A stretch of DNA of 64,000 bases from Candidatus Poribacteria bacterium (GCA_022394755.1 JAGFCA010000011.1:1-64000), one strand, 5' to 3'; counted from the stretch's first letter, positions 27,836 to 37,462 are shown. Translations and numbers: made by a program. Notes: a model not told the origin generated them from the sequence alone.

Positions 27836-29392
27836 TCACTCATAGATATCCTTCATCTGCCACGCATCAAGAGACACGAGTTCAGATGCTTGTCCTTGGG
27901 ATCGTAAAGACACACCAACGCTATCTCCTCTATCAGGATACACACGCATTGCCACACATTGTCGACCGTTGGCAAATACCTCAACAACACTCTTATCAAC
28001 AAAGACCCGTAGCTTGAGTGTTTCGTCTCCTAATATAGATAAACCACCTGTTTCGGGAGCACGTGAACGTACATCTGGAGCAATTGAAGAATATGAGGAA
28101 TCTATGGTAAGAAGGCTTTCACGCACATTTCTTTCTGAATTATGGTTATTCATGCCACGCTCTCTGAAGAATGCTATTCGGGTGAATTCCTCTTTGTTAG
28201 GTGAACGGAGAACATTAAGTTCTACCATCGGTGCACCTTTTACATCAATTTCAAGATCAAGTTCCATTGCGTTACCATTAATCCCATCAAGAACTACTTC
28301 CTCATTTGCAGGAAGTGTTGTAGCACCGACATGCTGATGATCATAACGCAACGATTCAATATCTCCTGCAGGTTCAACACCTAAATCATCTCTCGAGAGT
28401 AAGGTTAAACGACGTGGTAAGGTCATTATCTGATTCCAACCCTTAGTTGGTTTGGCTGGATTCATGTTATATATAACAATAACTCCACCGTTTCCATCAG
28501 GTGTAGCAGAAGGAGCATGAACTCCAGCAGGGGATGCAGCACCAAAATTATTTTTTGCCCCTCCAGTGACAATGAACTTATCCCGTGCTTTATCGTAATC
28601 ACCAAGGAGATATTGTCCACCACTCATATGACTGAAAAAGAGCAGTATGTGACGATCACCTATAGGCCAAAAATAGGGACAAGCACCATCATCACCAACT
28701 AATGTGAATTGGTCATCTTCAACGAAAGGATGTAGATATACCCAGTTCGCTAAGTCTGCTGAACGAAGAAGGAAATTTGCACGAACAGGTTTCCCACCTG
28801 GTCCGTGTGGAAGTGTACCACCTGATAGTGAATAGTACATATCATCCTTCTTCCAAATACATGGATCAAATACACGATACACAGGCGTTGTTCCATCCGC
28901 ATGTCTTGATGGAATAACGGCTTTCCCTGATACTTTTTCCCAATTGAGTAGAAGTGGGTCACTTGATACTGCTACCATATTCCCAACAACAGTACCGTGA
29001 TACATCGCTATAACACGATCTTCTTCAACATAAGTTGATCCAGAAAAACAGCAACGTTCAGGATTAGGATAGATTGCATAAGGCAAATCACGCCAGTGTA
29101 TTAAGTCGTCGCTAATAGCGTGTCCCCAATGTTGACGTGTATCTTCGGGTGGATATGCCTGATAGAATAGATGCCACCGATCCTGCCAGAAACAGAGTCC
29201 ATTTGGATCATTGAGCATTGCTTCCGGATTGATATAGTGATAGATCGGACGATGCGGATCACCATCAAATGCTTTCCGAGCAGCGTTCATCCGTTGTAAC
29301 AGAGGGTTAGATTCTAATTCTTTTTCCTGTTCTTCAAGAGTTTCTGAATATGTATAATGTGGAACTTTCGAGGTAAAGTCTTCGTTTGCCAT
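27836..29392 (-). CDS. GH32-family glycoside hydrolase-like protein with altered catalytic motifs
   Basis: The 518-residue protein has the GH32 five-bladed propeller and a C-terminal beta-sandwich (LKLRVFVDKSVVEVFANGRQ is a hallmark). The nucleophile motif is intact: INPEAMLNDPNGLCF near residue 55. The RDP motif reads YRVFDPCIW, keeping Asp but not the preceding Arg. Where an E-C-P block with the acid/base Glu is expected, the sequence is GACPYFWPIG, with Ala in place of Glu; I checked the codon as GCT. There is no signal peptide. It may act on an unusual fructoside or be a binding protein. SD GGAG precedes the ATG. Confidence 0.8.
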   Translation of the reverse strand: MANEDFTSKVPHYTYSETLEEQEKELESNPLLQRMNAARKAFDGDPHRPIYHYINPEAMLNDPNGLCFWQDRWHLFYQAYPPEDTRQHWGHAISDDLIHWRDLPYAIYPNPERCCFSGSTYVEEDRVIAMYHGTVVGNMVAVSSDPLLLNWEKVSGKAVIPSRHADGTTPVYRVFDPCIWKKDDMYYSLSGGTLPHGPGGKPVRANFLLRSADLANWVYLHPFVEDDQFTLVGDDGACPYFWPIGDRHILLFFSHMSGGQYLLGDYDKARDKFIVTGGAKNNFGAASPAGVHAPSATPDGNGGVIVIYNMNPAKPTKGWNQIMTLPRRLTLLSRDDLGVEPAGDIESLRYDHQHVGATTLPANEEVVLDGINGNAMELDLEIDVKGAPMVELNVLRSPNKEEFTRIAFFRERGMNNHNSERNVRESLLTIDSSYSSIAPDVRSRAPETGGLSILGDETLKLRVFVDKSVVEVFANGRQCVAMRVYPDRGDSVGVSLRSQGQASELVSLDAWQMKDIYE

Positions 29393-29585
29393 TGTTTCTC
29401 CTTGAGATAAAGACTATAAGAATTTATGTTTAACATACCATAGCAAACACCCTCTGTCCAGAATTTAATATCAGACTTAGGACATTCCATTTATATATTC
29501 GGTTTGATGTAAGGTTTTGATAGGAGGAATGAAAGAAGGAAGTATTAGAAGTTTGATTTGAGTTCTATTTTGTATAGAAATATTT

Positions 29586-30341
29586 TTACGACTGGGTATT
29601 AGAGGAATTAAACTTTATGAGTTCTTCCCATAGAATCTTACCGTCTTTATTACAAAAATCAGTCATGAATTCATAAGAAAATCTATTAAGTACTGTTTCA
29701 TATTCTTCTTTAAATTGTTCATTTCTGGTTCTCGCTTGATGACCCAATGGTTCAATTATTTCTGTGTATAGATTCGGATTTCCAGAGATAAACTCCCAAA
29801 ACATCTGTCCACAATACTTTAAATTATCACCTTTATCTGGTTCCTGATTCTTACCATAACAGCAACCATTTATAGCCACGACATTCACAGATGATTTATT
29901 TGTTCGTAGTATCCGCTTTGCTTTACTGAAGTTATCCTTGAGTTTAGAAATCTGGCTACTATTTCCCCAATTCGGTCCTGATTTAATTGATACGATGTAC
30001 CTTATGTTTTCTCTTTCAAACTCTAAATCAATTCCTTCTGCAGAAGATTTCTGTCCACTATAAACATGTGAACAGATAAACACTGCAAGACCTTCAAGAA
30101 AACCCCCAAAAATCGTTTCTTCTTGTGAGGAAAGACGGGCATCAAGTATGTGTTTTACAAAATCTTGGGCTGTATTGATTGCTTTGGCTTTGAATAAATA
30201 TGGATTTTTTCTTTTGATTACATCCATTAATTTCAGATTTTGAAGACTCTCTAATCTTCTCTGGTGAAAATATTGGATATTTTCCTCAACATATTTGGTA
30301 ATTTCAAGTAGAGTAATGGGTTTCATTTTCAGACTCTTCAA
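29586..30341 (-). CDS. Type II restriction endonuclease, PmeII-like
   Basis: The 251-residue protein has a PD-(D/E)XK core: GIDLEF (Asp-105), then IVSIKSGPNWGNSSQ with the catalytic Lys-120, and an upstream acidic residue in EETIFGGFLEG. The block KRKNPYLFKAK and CGQMFWEFISGNPNLYTEI match what I recall of the PmeII family, so I name it with moderate confidence. It overlaps the end of the methyltransferase gene by up to 38 bases; a second in-frame ATG at 30326 is an alternative start. It would cut the sequence that the methyltransferase protects. Confidence 0.78.
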   Translation of the reverse strand: MKSLKMKPITLLEITKYVEENIQYFHQRRLESLQNLKLMDVIKRKNPYLFKAKAINTAQDFVKHILDARLSSQEETIFGGFLEGLAVFICSHVYSGQKSSAEGIDLEFERENIRYIVSIKSGPNWGNSSQISKLKDNFSKAKRILRTNKSSVNVVAINGCCYGKNQEPDKGDNLKYCGQMFWEFISGNPNLYTEIIEPLGHQARTRNEQFKEEYETVLNRFSYEFMTDFCNKDGKILWEELIKFNSSNTQS

Positions 30342-31163
30342 AAAGAAGGTATTGTGTTGGAGTTATGTTTTCTTTTGCCAATTGGTAATACTCTGGTAAG
30401 ATCTCTATGCCAGCAGAATTTCTATATAAATCATGAGCAACTCGGCAGGTAGTTCCTGATCCTGCAAACGGATCTAATACCCAATCATTCTCTTTCGTGA
30501 AGAGTTTAATGAACCATTCAGGTAAGGTCTTTGGAAAAACAGCACTATGATTTCGATTGCCGGTTTCTGTAGCTAAATGTAATACATTCGTAGGATATGC
30601 CTTTTTTCGATCCAACCAATTTGAAACATTTTTACCAAATCCACTCCCTACCTTTGAAGTATCTCTCGTTTGATCAGTCTCACTTAGGTTTTTTAGTCTC
30701 TTCTTTGCCCAATCTCCCATAGGTACCATTACTTCATCTTGGTACATATTAAAGTTTTTTTCTTTATTAAATTGAATACACCGTTCCCAAGCATCTCTGA
30801 AACGGTTTGGCCATTTTCCAGGATAACTGTTTTTCTTATGCCAAACGAATTCTTCTGTCCATAACCATCCCTGCTTTTTCATCTCAAGAATCAGTTCAAT
30901 TACATAGGTGTGCCGTTCACCGTTAACTGCTTTTTCTTTTATATTTAGTATGAAAGTACCACAAGGTTTTAAAACCCTTAAGAATTGTTCAGCTCGCGGC
31001 ATAAACCAATTTACATATTCTTCTGGTTTAATACCACCATAAGTCTTAGATCGTCTATCCGCATATGGTGGTGAGGTTACAATAAGATCAATAGAATCCT
31101 CATCAAAGTTTTTAAGGATATCTAAGCAGTCCCGAGATAAAGATCTGTTTTTATTTCTCTCAT
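30304..31163 (-). CDS. DNA methyltransferase (beta class, N4-cytosine or N6-adenine) with an early frameshift
   Basis: The open part gives DPFAGSGTT (the SAM-binding motif I, at corrected residue 231) late in the protein. Reading the other frame upstream of 31002 adds TSPPY (motif IV, corrected residue 30) followed by ADRRSKTYGG, so the order is IV before I, the beta class. TSPPY favours an m4C enzyme. The best start is the ATG at 31163 (MREIKTDLYLG); the frame breaks at the three Cs at 31131-31133 (GGG in the gene), where one more G would give LYLGDCLDILK and a 286-residue protein. It is paired with the restriction gene. The break may be an error or a phase switch. Confidence 0.8.
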
Positions 31164-31227
31164 ATTATAAGTCTGTAGTTTCAGTTTATGTCAGTAAGAA
31201 TCATTAATATTGATCTATATTCTTTCC

Positions 31228-31249
31228 AAGGGTGGGTCTCCCCATCCTT
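31228..31249 (+). terminator. Possible hairpin terminator
   Basis: Bases aagggtggg (31228-31236) can pair with cccatcctt (31241-31249) as RNA, with one G-U pair and a four-base loop, followed by a short T-rich run. No gene on the plus strand ends just before it, so its role is doubtful. Confidence 0.25.
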
Positions 31250-32167
31250 TGTTTCAAAATATAAAACAGGAAATGATTGAAAACCTAACTTAATATTTTA
31301 GCTGAAATAAATGCTAACAACATTATAGTTACGTTCAATGCATTTTACCATATATGGTAGTTGTAAACAATTGAATACTATATGTCGGTGTGTAACTTTT
31401 TTTCATTATATAACTGTATATCACAAAATAAGTGACGAAAAATTCGTTATAATTTCTCATCATTCCAACAATGTTTCTCCAATATAATACAAGGGATCAG
31501 AGACGACAATTTTAGCATTTAGTTGAAAGTCGATCATACAACAATATAAAATACCATTCTTCACTTAATCCGTGATTCAGACATCTAACCTGTAAAATCA
31601 ACGAAAACCCCATTTCAGATTATAACTTACTGCACACAAAATACCTTTATAAAATAATGTGAAGAAAAACTGATCTTGAACAACTAATACATATAACAAT
31701 ATAGCAACGTATAGATTCTATATTTATCAAAACATAAATAAAATCAGAGTTATAGATAAGTTTTATAAGTAAAATACAACTAAAAACAATAACAATAAAA
31801 TAATTACTATCTACATATTCATAGGAAAATAAAAGATGAAAATTCATCTCGATCTTCAAACTGAGAATTTAGGATTAAATACCCTTTTTACACAAATTTT
31901 CATGCTACAAATTACTATAAATTGTCAGTCTTTATGTCTTTTTCCTTACGAAAAAAATCTGGTGTTGAATCGTATTCTCAATACAAATAACTGTGATAAT
32001 TAATAATACATAACAATGGGGTGATGTTACAATCTATATATCTGATTCGTACAAAATGTGTATTCAGTGGAATCCAAACACAAGATTTACGTTATCCATG
32101 ACTCAATCCACTCAAGACAATCACAATGAAAAGACTCACATGGCAACTAATTATTTACATACCCAGT

Positions 32168-32205
32168 TATCATTCATGATTTGACCCATTATTCAATGAA
32201 TGATA
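32168..32205. promoter_or_regulatory. Inverted repeat upstream of the mannonate-dehydratase-like gene
   Basis: The 9-base arms tatcattca (32168-32176) and tgaatgata (32197-32205) are perfect inverses with a 20-base centre, 65 bases before the GTG start at 32270. This is the size and place of an operator for a dimeric regulator, but no regulator gene is nearby. Confidence 0.35.
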
Positions 32206-32269
32206 GAATATGAACACAGTTTGTTCTCAGTGATGTATTTCGCACTCATCAAAATTTAGGAGAAAACCC

Positions 32270-33268
32270 GTGAATACAAACGATAAACAGTCTATAAAGA
32301 AAGCAGATATGCATGTCGGTGTTCAAGGCATTGGAACTTCAAAGAAAGAGCTGGAATTCCTCGTACGACACGGGGTTACACATATGGATGCTTCAGTCAA
32401 AGGAACTGACCCAGAAACACTGATGGATCACAAAGCTGAAGCGGAGGCAGCTGGTGTCAGTCTTGAGATGATACATATTGGATTACCAAAAAGTATTACA
32501 CTCGCACAAGATCCACAAAGAGACAAGGATCTTGATGGAATATGCAAGACCATAGAAAACGCTGCAAAAGCAGGTTTGCGCGGTTTGAACTACAATTTCT
32601 GTATCCTAAATCATCAGCGAACCGAAAGCTCTATGGGGCGAGGGGGTTCAAGTTATAGTACATTCGACTTATCGAAATATGATAATGATACTTTATCCGA
32701 GGCTGGTGTAGTTAGCAGAGAGGAAGCATTTGACCGTATCGGTTATTTTCTTGAAAAAGTAATACCAGTGGCTGAAGAAAATAAAATACAAATGGCATGT
32801 CATCCTAATGATCCACCTGCACCTATATTACGCGGTGTTGAAAGATGGAATTACCCCATATTTGATGGATTAAAACGGTACACTGAGATTGTGGATAGTC
32901 CATTTAACGGTTTTAACTTTTGTTGTGGTGTTGTGTCAGAAGGATTGGATGATCCCGGTACTGAATTGTATGAGATCATAGATTATTTTGGTAAACGTAA
33001 GAAAATATTCAATATCCATTTTCGTAATATCAAGGGCGGGTTACATAATTTCCAAGAGGTATGGCCAGATGAAGGAGATGTTGATATGTATCGAGTTGCA
33101 AAAACATTGCGTGATGTACAATATCCATACATGTTGATGCCTGACCATGCACCATCACACCCAGATGATAAATCACCTGAAGGTGTTTCTGGGCGAGTTC
33201 GTCAAGCATGGGCGTACCAATTTGGATATATAATTGCATTGATTCAAGCGGTTAATTCTATGAATTGA
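32270..33268 (+). CDS. Mannonate dehydratase-like (UxuA family) protein
   Basis: The 332-residue TIM barrel has blocks typical of UxuA: LRGLNYNFCILNHQRTESSM, MACHPNDPPAPILRG, NGFNFCCGVVSE, NIHFRNIKGG, EVWPDEGDVDM and LMPDHAPSHPDD, which supply the metal ligands Cys, His and Asp. UxuA removes water from mannonate in hexuronate breakdown. It is somewhat shorter than most bacterial UxuA (about 350-395 residues), so a related acid sugar is possible. The start is GTG, with AGGAG seven bases upstream. It is followed by a sulfatase, which suggests use of sulfated uronic polysaccharides. Confidence 0.82.
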   Translation: MNTNDKQSIKKADMHVGVQGIGTSKKELEFLVRHGVTHMDASVKGTDPETLMDHKAEAEAAGVSLEMIHIGLPKSITLAQDPQRDKDLDGICKTIENAAKAGLRGLNYNFCILNHQRTESSMGRGGSSYSTFDLSKYDNDTLSEAGVVSREEAFDRIGYFLEKVIPVAEENKIQMACHPNDPPAPILRGVERWNYPIFDGLKRYTEIVDSPFNGFNFCCGVVSEGLDDPGTELYEIIDYFGKRKKIFNIHFRNIKGGLHNFQEVWPDEGDVDMYRVAKTLRDVQYPYMLMPDHAPSHPDDKSPEGVSGRVRQAWAYQFGYIIALIQAVNSMN

Positions 33269-33384
33269 TTTCAATTATTTAATAAGAAACAATATATACA
33301 ACGTGTTGGTTGTAAGAAAATGGTGTGAAATACAAGATTGAGACATTCTAAGTCTTAACTGATTCAATAAAATCGGAGACAAAT

Positions 33385-34668
33385 ATGCCACAAACACCAA
33401 ATATAGTTTTTATTCTTGCTGATGATCACGGTTATGGTGATATATCAGCACATAATGGTCCTTCAATTCAAACTCCACATATTGATAGAATCGCAGAAAG
33501 TGGCGTGAGACTTACTCAATTCTATGCAAACTCCTCGGTCTGTTCACCAAGTCGGGCATCACTCATGACAGGTCGATATCCAGATAGAGTCGGTGTTCCA
33601 GGAGTTATTCGGACACATGCAAAAGACAATTGGGGGTATTTTCAACAGGATGCTATTACACTTCCATCAATTCTAAAACTTAAAAATTACAACACATCTC
33701 TAATTGGTAAATGGCATCTTGGGCTTGAAGATGAGAATCATCCTTGTAAACGGGGCTTTGACCATTTTCACGGGTTTCTCGGTGATATGATGGATGACTA
33801 TTATACACATCTTCGCCATCAGAATAACTATATGCGTCGAGACTTTGAAACAATTGATCCAAGAGGTCACGCAACCGACTTATTCTCCGATTGGAGTGTT
33901 GAGTTCATCAAAGAACAGGTACAATCCTCCGAACCATTCTTCCTTTATCTTGCCTATAATGCACCTCACACTCCTATTCAACCACCGGACGAATGGATTG
34001 ATAGAGTGAAGAACCGTGAACCAGATATTTCTGAACAAAGGGCAAAATATATTGCACTCGTTGAACATATGGATGCAGGTATAGGACGGGTACTTGATTC
34101 TCTTGAAAAAACAGATCAACTCTCCAACACTCTTGTCATCTATACATCGGACAACGGTGGTCAATTGGGGGTTGGTGCACATAATGGACCATTGCGTGGT
34201 CAGAAGGGTGAAATGTATGAAGGCGGTATACGTGTTCCTACTTGTGCTATGTGGGAAGGACATATACCAGATGGACATGTTTCAGATCAAGTAGGTATGA
34301 TTATGGATTTCTATCCAACACTTTGTGATATAACGGGTATTCCAATTAACCATGAAATTGAGGGACAGTCTATACTAAAGACCTTACAAGGAGAAAAACA
34401 GGATTTCTCGGAACGTCTACTCTACTGGATTCGAAGAGAAGGGGGACAACAATTCTTAGGTGATTGTCAACATGCTATTAGACATGGGGATGTAAAACTC
34501 TTACATAACAGACCATTTGAACCTCTTGAACTTTACAACCTATCAGAGGATCCATTAGAAGCTACTGATATGGCAACAACAAATACAGATCAATTCAGAG
34601 AGATGGGAAATCTATTCCGACAAGAGATACAAAAATCTGGCAGCATCCCTTGGCAAAAGAATAATTAA
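33385..34668 (+). CDS. Type I sulfatase (arylsulfatase family), intact
   Basis: The 427-residue protein has the metal-binding start NIVFILADDHGYGD, the formylglycine motif CSPSRASLMTGRYP near residue 52, LIGKWHLGL, FFLYLAYNAPHTPIQPP and YTSDNGGQLGVGAHNGPLRG, all standard for the family. No signal peptide is seen, so it is either cytoplasmic or exported by another route. It needs a formylglycine-generating enzyme; the SUMF1-fold proteins of this window lack the required cysteines. It follows the mannonate-dehydratase-like gene after 116 bases, with GGAG upstream of the ATG. Confidence 0.92.
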   Translation: MPQTPNIVFILADDHGYGDISAHNGPSIQTPHIDRIAESGVRLTQFYANSSVCSPSRASLMTGRYPDRVGVPGVIRTHAKDNWGYFQQDAITLPSILKLKNYNTSLIGKWHLGLEDENHPCKRGFDHFHGFLGDMMDDYYTHLRHQNNYMRRDFETIDPRGHATDLFSDWSVEFIKEQVQSSEPFFLYLAYNAPHTPIQPPDEWIDRVKNREPDISEQRAKYIALVEHMDAGIGRVLDSLEKTDQLSNTLVIYTSDNGGQLGVGAHNGPLRGQKGEMYEGGIRVPTCAMWEGHIPDGHVSDQVGMIMDFYPTLCDITGIPINHEIEGQSILKTLQGEKQDFSERLLYWIRREGGQQFLGDCQHAIRHGDVKLLHNRPFEPLELYNLSEDPLEATDMATTNTDQFREMGNLFRQEIQKSGSIPWQKNN

Positions 34669-34845
34669 TTCTATGGATTTGAGGATTATACAATATCATT
34701 TGTCATTGAAAATATCTCTTTTTTATATCACAAACTATCTGTCTGTAGTCTATTAGGTCTAAAAATTATATAATTTTCAATTGAAATATCTAAATTGGAA
34801 CTTTCAACCAATATCACTAATTATCTATAAAATTACGTAATCCTT

Positions 34846-34861
34846 TTTAGTCATGACTAAA
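34846..34861. promoter_or_regulatory. Perfect 16-bp palindrome, candidate operator
   Basis: TTTAGTCATGACTAAA is a perfect palindrome 125 bases upstream of the -35 element of the array promoter. The size is right for a helix-turn-helix dimer site. The place is far upstream, so activation is more likely than repression if it is real. Confidence 0.35.
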
Positions 34862-34985
34862 TGAGAATAAATAAAAATGACATATCCCCATTGGAAATTC
34901 CCATCAGAATTTACTATCTTTTATATATAAAATGACTCTCTAATTTAGGAGTAAGTTATCTCTATATAATCGTCTTTCGATAACA

Positions 34986-35014
34986 TTGACTTGCCTTAAA
35001 AACCGTTGTATAAT
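34986..35014 (+). promoter_or_regulatory. Sigma-70-type promoter of the GrpE/Hsp70 array
   Basis: TTGACT (34986-34991) and TATAAT (35009-35014) are separated by exactly 17 bases. The expected start of transcription is near 35021, leaving a leader of about 50 bases before the TTG start at 35073. No heat-shock-type (CIRCE) repeat is present, so this Hsp70 is probably not heat-controlled by HrcA. Confidence 0.75.
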
Positions 35015-35072
35015 CAACCTATTACAACTCAATTGTGTAAATTCATTATCATAAGTATGAGGGGATTCAATC

Positions 35073-35789
35073 TTGAGTAATGAAAATAAAAATGATATCG
35101 ATTCAAAATTAAAAGAAATCTTGGATAGTGAGTCAGATATTATGGTAGAGAATACTGATGAGACTGTAGATCCTGTTAAGAATTCCACTATAGATAACAT
35201 GGAATTACAACAAGAAAATTCTCTCGAAAAGATAAACCAGTCTTTAACTGAATTACTCGAAATATTCGAAAAACACATCTCTGGTAATCAGAATCAAATA
35301 CAGATGTTTGATAAAATGTATACCGAAATGAAGGACTATAAAGAGAATTTTCTACTTGATGTACTTCATAAACCCGTAATTCATAACTTAATTCAACTGT
35401 ACGATAGTTTTCTATCACTCGAATCTCAACTATCTTGTCTTATTGATGATAACAATGACAACACTCTATTAAATGAGTTAGTACAATATAATAGTAATTT
35501 ACAAAATTTTCGTTATGAACTGGAAGAAGTATTATACCGTTTGGATGTAACTCCTTACAAGGATTCGCCTGATACATTGGATAGGCAGTTACACAAGACA
35601 CGGAAAGTCATATCTACAGATGATCCAAATTTGGATCAGAAAGTTGCAGAAGTGCATAAAATTGGATTCTATTGGCGTGAGAAAGTGTTTCGGCCGGAAG
35701 ATGTAACCATTTATCGTTATATATCCTCTACTGATGAATCTGAAAATGGAAACACACATAATTCTTCAGATGAACTAAGGGGGAATTAA
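35073..35789 (+). CDS. Divergent GrpE-like nucleotide exchange factor
   Basis: The 238-residue protein begins with an acidic, disordered stretch of about 60 residues, then a long helix (about 60-110), a helical region, and a small C-terminal beta domain with VHKIGFYWREKVFRPEDVTIYRY, which matches the GrpE C-terminal pattern of K-x-G-x-x-x-x-x-R-V-x-R-P-x-x-V. GrpE proteins release ADP from DnaK. Length is larger than usual (about 190). The start is TTG with GAGGGG eight bases upstream. Its stop codon touches the ATG of the DnaK-like gene, so the two are co-translated. Confidence 0.78.
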   Translation: MSNENKNDIDSKLKEILDSESDIMVENTDETVDPVKNSTIDNMELQQENSLEKINQSLTELLEIFEKHISGNQNQIQMFDKMYTEMKDYKENFLLDVLHKPVIHNLIQLYDSFLSLESQLSCLIDDNNDNTLLNELVQYNSNLQNFRYELEEVLYRLDVTPYKDSPDTLDRQLHKTRKVISTDDPNLDQKVAEVHKIGFYWREKVFRPEDVTIYRYISSTDESENGNTHNSSDELRGN

Positions 35790-37385
35790 ATGGGTAAAGT
35801 TGTTGGAATAGATTTAGGTACGACATTTTCTGTGATTGCACATATAAATGAGCATGGACAACCTGAAATTATACCAAATTTAGAAAGTGATCGAATTACA
35901 CCTTCGGTTGTAATGTTTGAAGATAATCTGGTAACAGTTGGAAAAATTGCTAAACAAAATGCCAGAGCTGTCCCTGAACAGATTGTTGAGTTCATAAAAA
36001 GAGAGATGGGAAAATCAAAAACAAATTTCTTTCGTACATTCGAGGAAAAAGACTATTCACCTGAGGAACTTTCTTCACTAATTTTGATGAAACTGAAACA
36101 GGATGCAGAGATTTATTTGAATGAAGAAGTAACTGATGCTGTAATCACTGTACCTGCATATTTTCATGACGCAGAAAGAGAAGCAACGCGAAATGCTGGA
36201 AAAATCGCTGGATTTAATGTGCTACAAGTTCTAAACGAACCTACAGCAGCTGCTCTTGCTTATGGTATTGATCAACTTGGTAATAACCAGAATGTGTTTG
36301 TGTTTGACCTCGGTGGAGGCACATTTGATGTAACTATCATGCAAGTCTCTGAATCAGAAATTAAAATGTTGGCAACGAATGGAGATCATCGGTTAGGAGG
36401 TAAGGATTGGGACGATAAAATAATTACTTATGTTGCTGAGATGTTTGAGATTGAACATGGTGAAAATCCGCTGGATGATCTTCATACATATCAAGACCTT
36501 CAACTGGATGCCATTGGGGCAAAAGAATCGTTATCTCAACGTCAAAGATCATTAATTGTCTGTGGTTATAATGGGAAGACAACACGGGTCGAATTACAGC
36601 GTGAAAAATTTGAAGAACTTACTACAGATCTACTTGAAAGAAGCAGAACTCTTTGTGAGTTAGTATTAGATGAAGCAGAAATGTCCTGGGCTGATATTGA
36701 CAAGATTCTATTGGTTGGTGGTTCGACACGGATGCCAATGGTACAGGAAATGATTCGCTCAATTAGTGGGAAAGAGATTAATCCACATGAAGTTAATCCT
36801 GATGAGGTCGTCGCATTAGGGGCTGCTATTCAAGGAACTCTTCGTCAAATCACTGATGATACCATTGAAACACCGGATATGCCAGAAGCTGTCATTGAAC
36901 GATTTATTGGTCCTAATGGTGCTCCAAAAGTCACTGTAACAGATGGTGCTACACATAATCTGGGTCTTGTCGTCCTTAATTCAGAACGAGACTATATTGT
37001 TCATGTCATGATCCCCAAAATGACTGCTGTACCCTGTGAAATTGCAGATCAATTCTTGACTGTTGATGAAAATCAACAAACTGTACTAATTGAAGTAGTA
37101 CAAGGTCTTGAACAAGATCAACCGAAGGAACAAATTCCATTCTTTGATGAATATAAACTCGGAGAATGCATACTTGAGTTACCTTTTGGATTGCCACAAG
37201 GTTCTCCAATAGAGGTAAATTATAAATATAATTTAGACCAAAATCTTGAGGTGACAGCAAAATCATTGACTGATGACGGTCCTACTGCTGTTTTTGATAT
37301 CTTTTCAATAATTGATAGACCAACCCTGAATGAAGAAGAGGTATCACAAGCACAGACAGATCTTCAAGACCTTACAGTTGAATAG
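35790..37385 (+). CDS. Lidless DnaK/Hsp70 paralogue
   Basis: The 531-residue protein has a complete Hsp70 ATPase domain: GIDLGTTFS at 6-14, VPAYFHDAER, VFDLGGGTFDVTI at 171-183 and ILLVGGSTRMPMVQ at 306-319. The hydrophobic linker (normally D-V-L-L-L-D) reads KVTVTDG at about 380-386, after an insertion of about 20 residues. The beta substrate-binding half follows, to about 490, but the helical lid and EEVD-like tail are absent; housekeeping DnaK has about 640 residues. So it should bind ATP and partners, with altered coupling. It is flanked by a GrpE-like gene and by nine genes with J-like N-terminal modules. Confidence 0.9.
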   Translation: MGKVVGIDLGTTFSVIAHINEHGQPEIIPNLESDRITPSVVMFEDNLVTVGKIAKQNARAVPEQIVEFIKREMGKSKTNFFRTFEEKDYSPEELSSLILMKLKQDAEIYLNEEVTDAVITVPAYFHDAEREATRNAGKIAGFNVLQVLNEPTAAALAYGIDQLGNNQNVFVFDLGGGTFDVTIMQVSESEIKMLATNGDHRLGGKDWDDKIITYVAEMFEIEHGENPLDDLHTYQDLQLDAIGAKESLSQRQRSLIVCGYNGKTTRVELQREKFEELTTDLLERSRTLCELVLDEAEMSWADIDKILLVGGSTRMPMVQEMIRSISGKEINPHEVNPDEVVALGAAIQGTLRQITDDTIETPDMPEAVIERFIGPNGAPKVTVTDGATHNLGLVVLNSERDYIVHVMIPKMTAVPCEIADQFLTVDENQQTVLIEVVQGLEQDQPKEQIPFFDEYKLGECILELPFGLPQGSPIEVNYKYNLDQNLEVTAKSLTDDGPTAVFDIFSIIDRPTLNEEEVSQAQTDLQDLTVE

Positions 37386-37462
37386 AACTCCTTCACCTAT
37401 TATCATATTCTTACATACTATCATTTTAATTTCTTAAATGTAGAAACATCAGGAACATCTAT

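Larger units (their letters stand above)
31164..32269. other. Long AT-rich gap with no supported gene
   Basis: About 1.1 kb between divergent genes. It is very AT-rich, and I found no RNA gene or convincing protein. A 70-codon open stretch at 31647-31859 is rich in Ile/Phe/Cys and looks like chance. A hairpin (31228-31249) and an inverted repeat (32168-32205) are listed separately. A ccgtgattcaga motif near 31571 recurs in other gaps. Confidence 0.5.
34669..35072. other. Intergenic promoter region of the Hsp70 array
   Basis: About 400 AT-rich bases precede the grpE-like gene. They hold a 16-base palindrome and a well-formed promoter, listed separately. No gene or RNA gene is visible. Confidence 0.6.

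Noticed and set aside
31647-31859. 70-codon open frame in the 31-32 kb gap
   Set aside because: Its composition (Ile, Phe, Cys, Tyr) follows from extreme AT content; it has no ribosome binding site and no recognisable motif.
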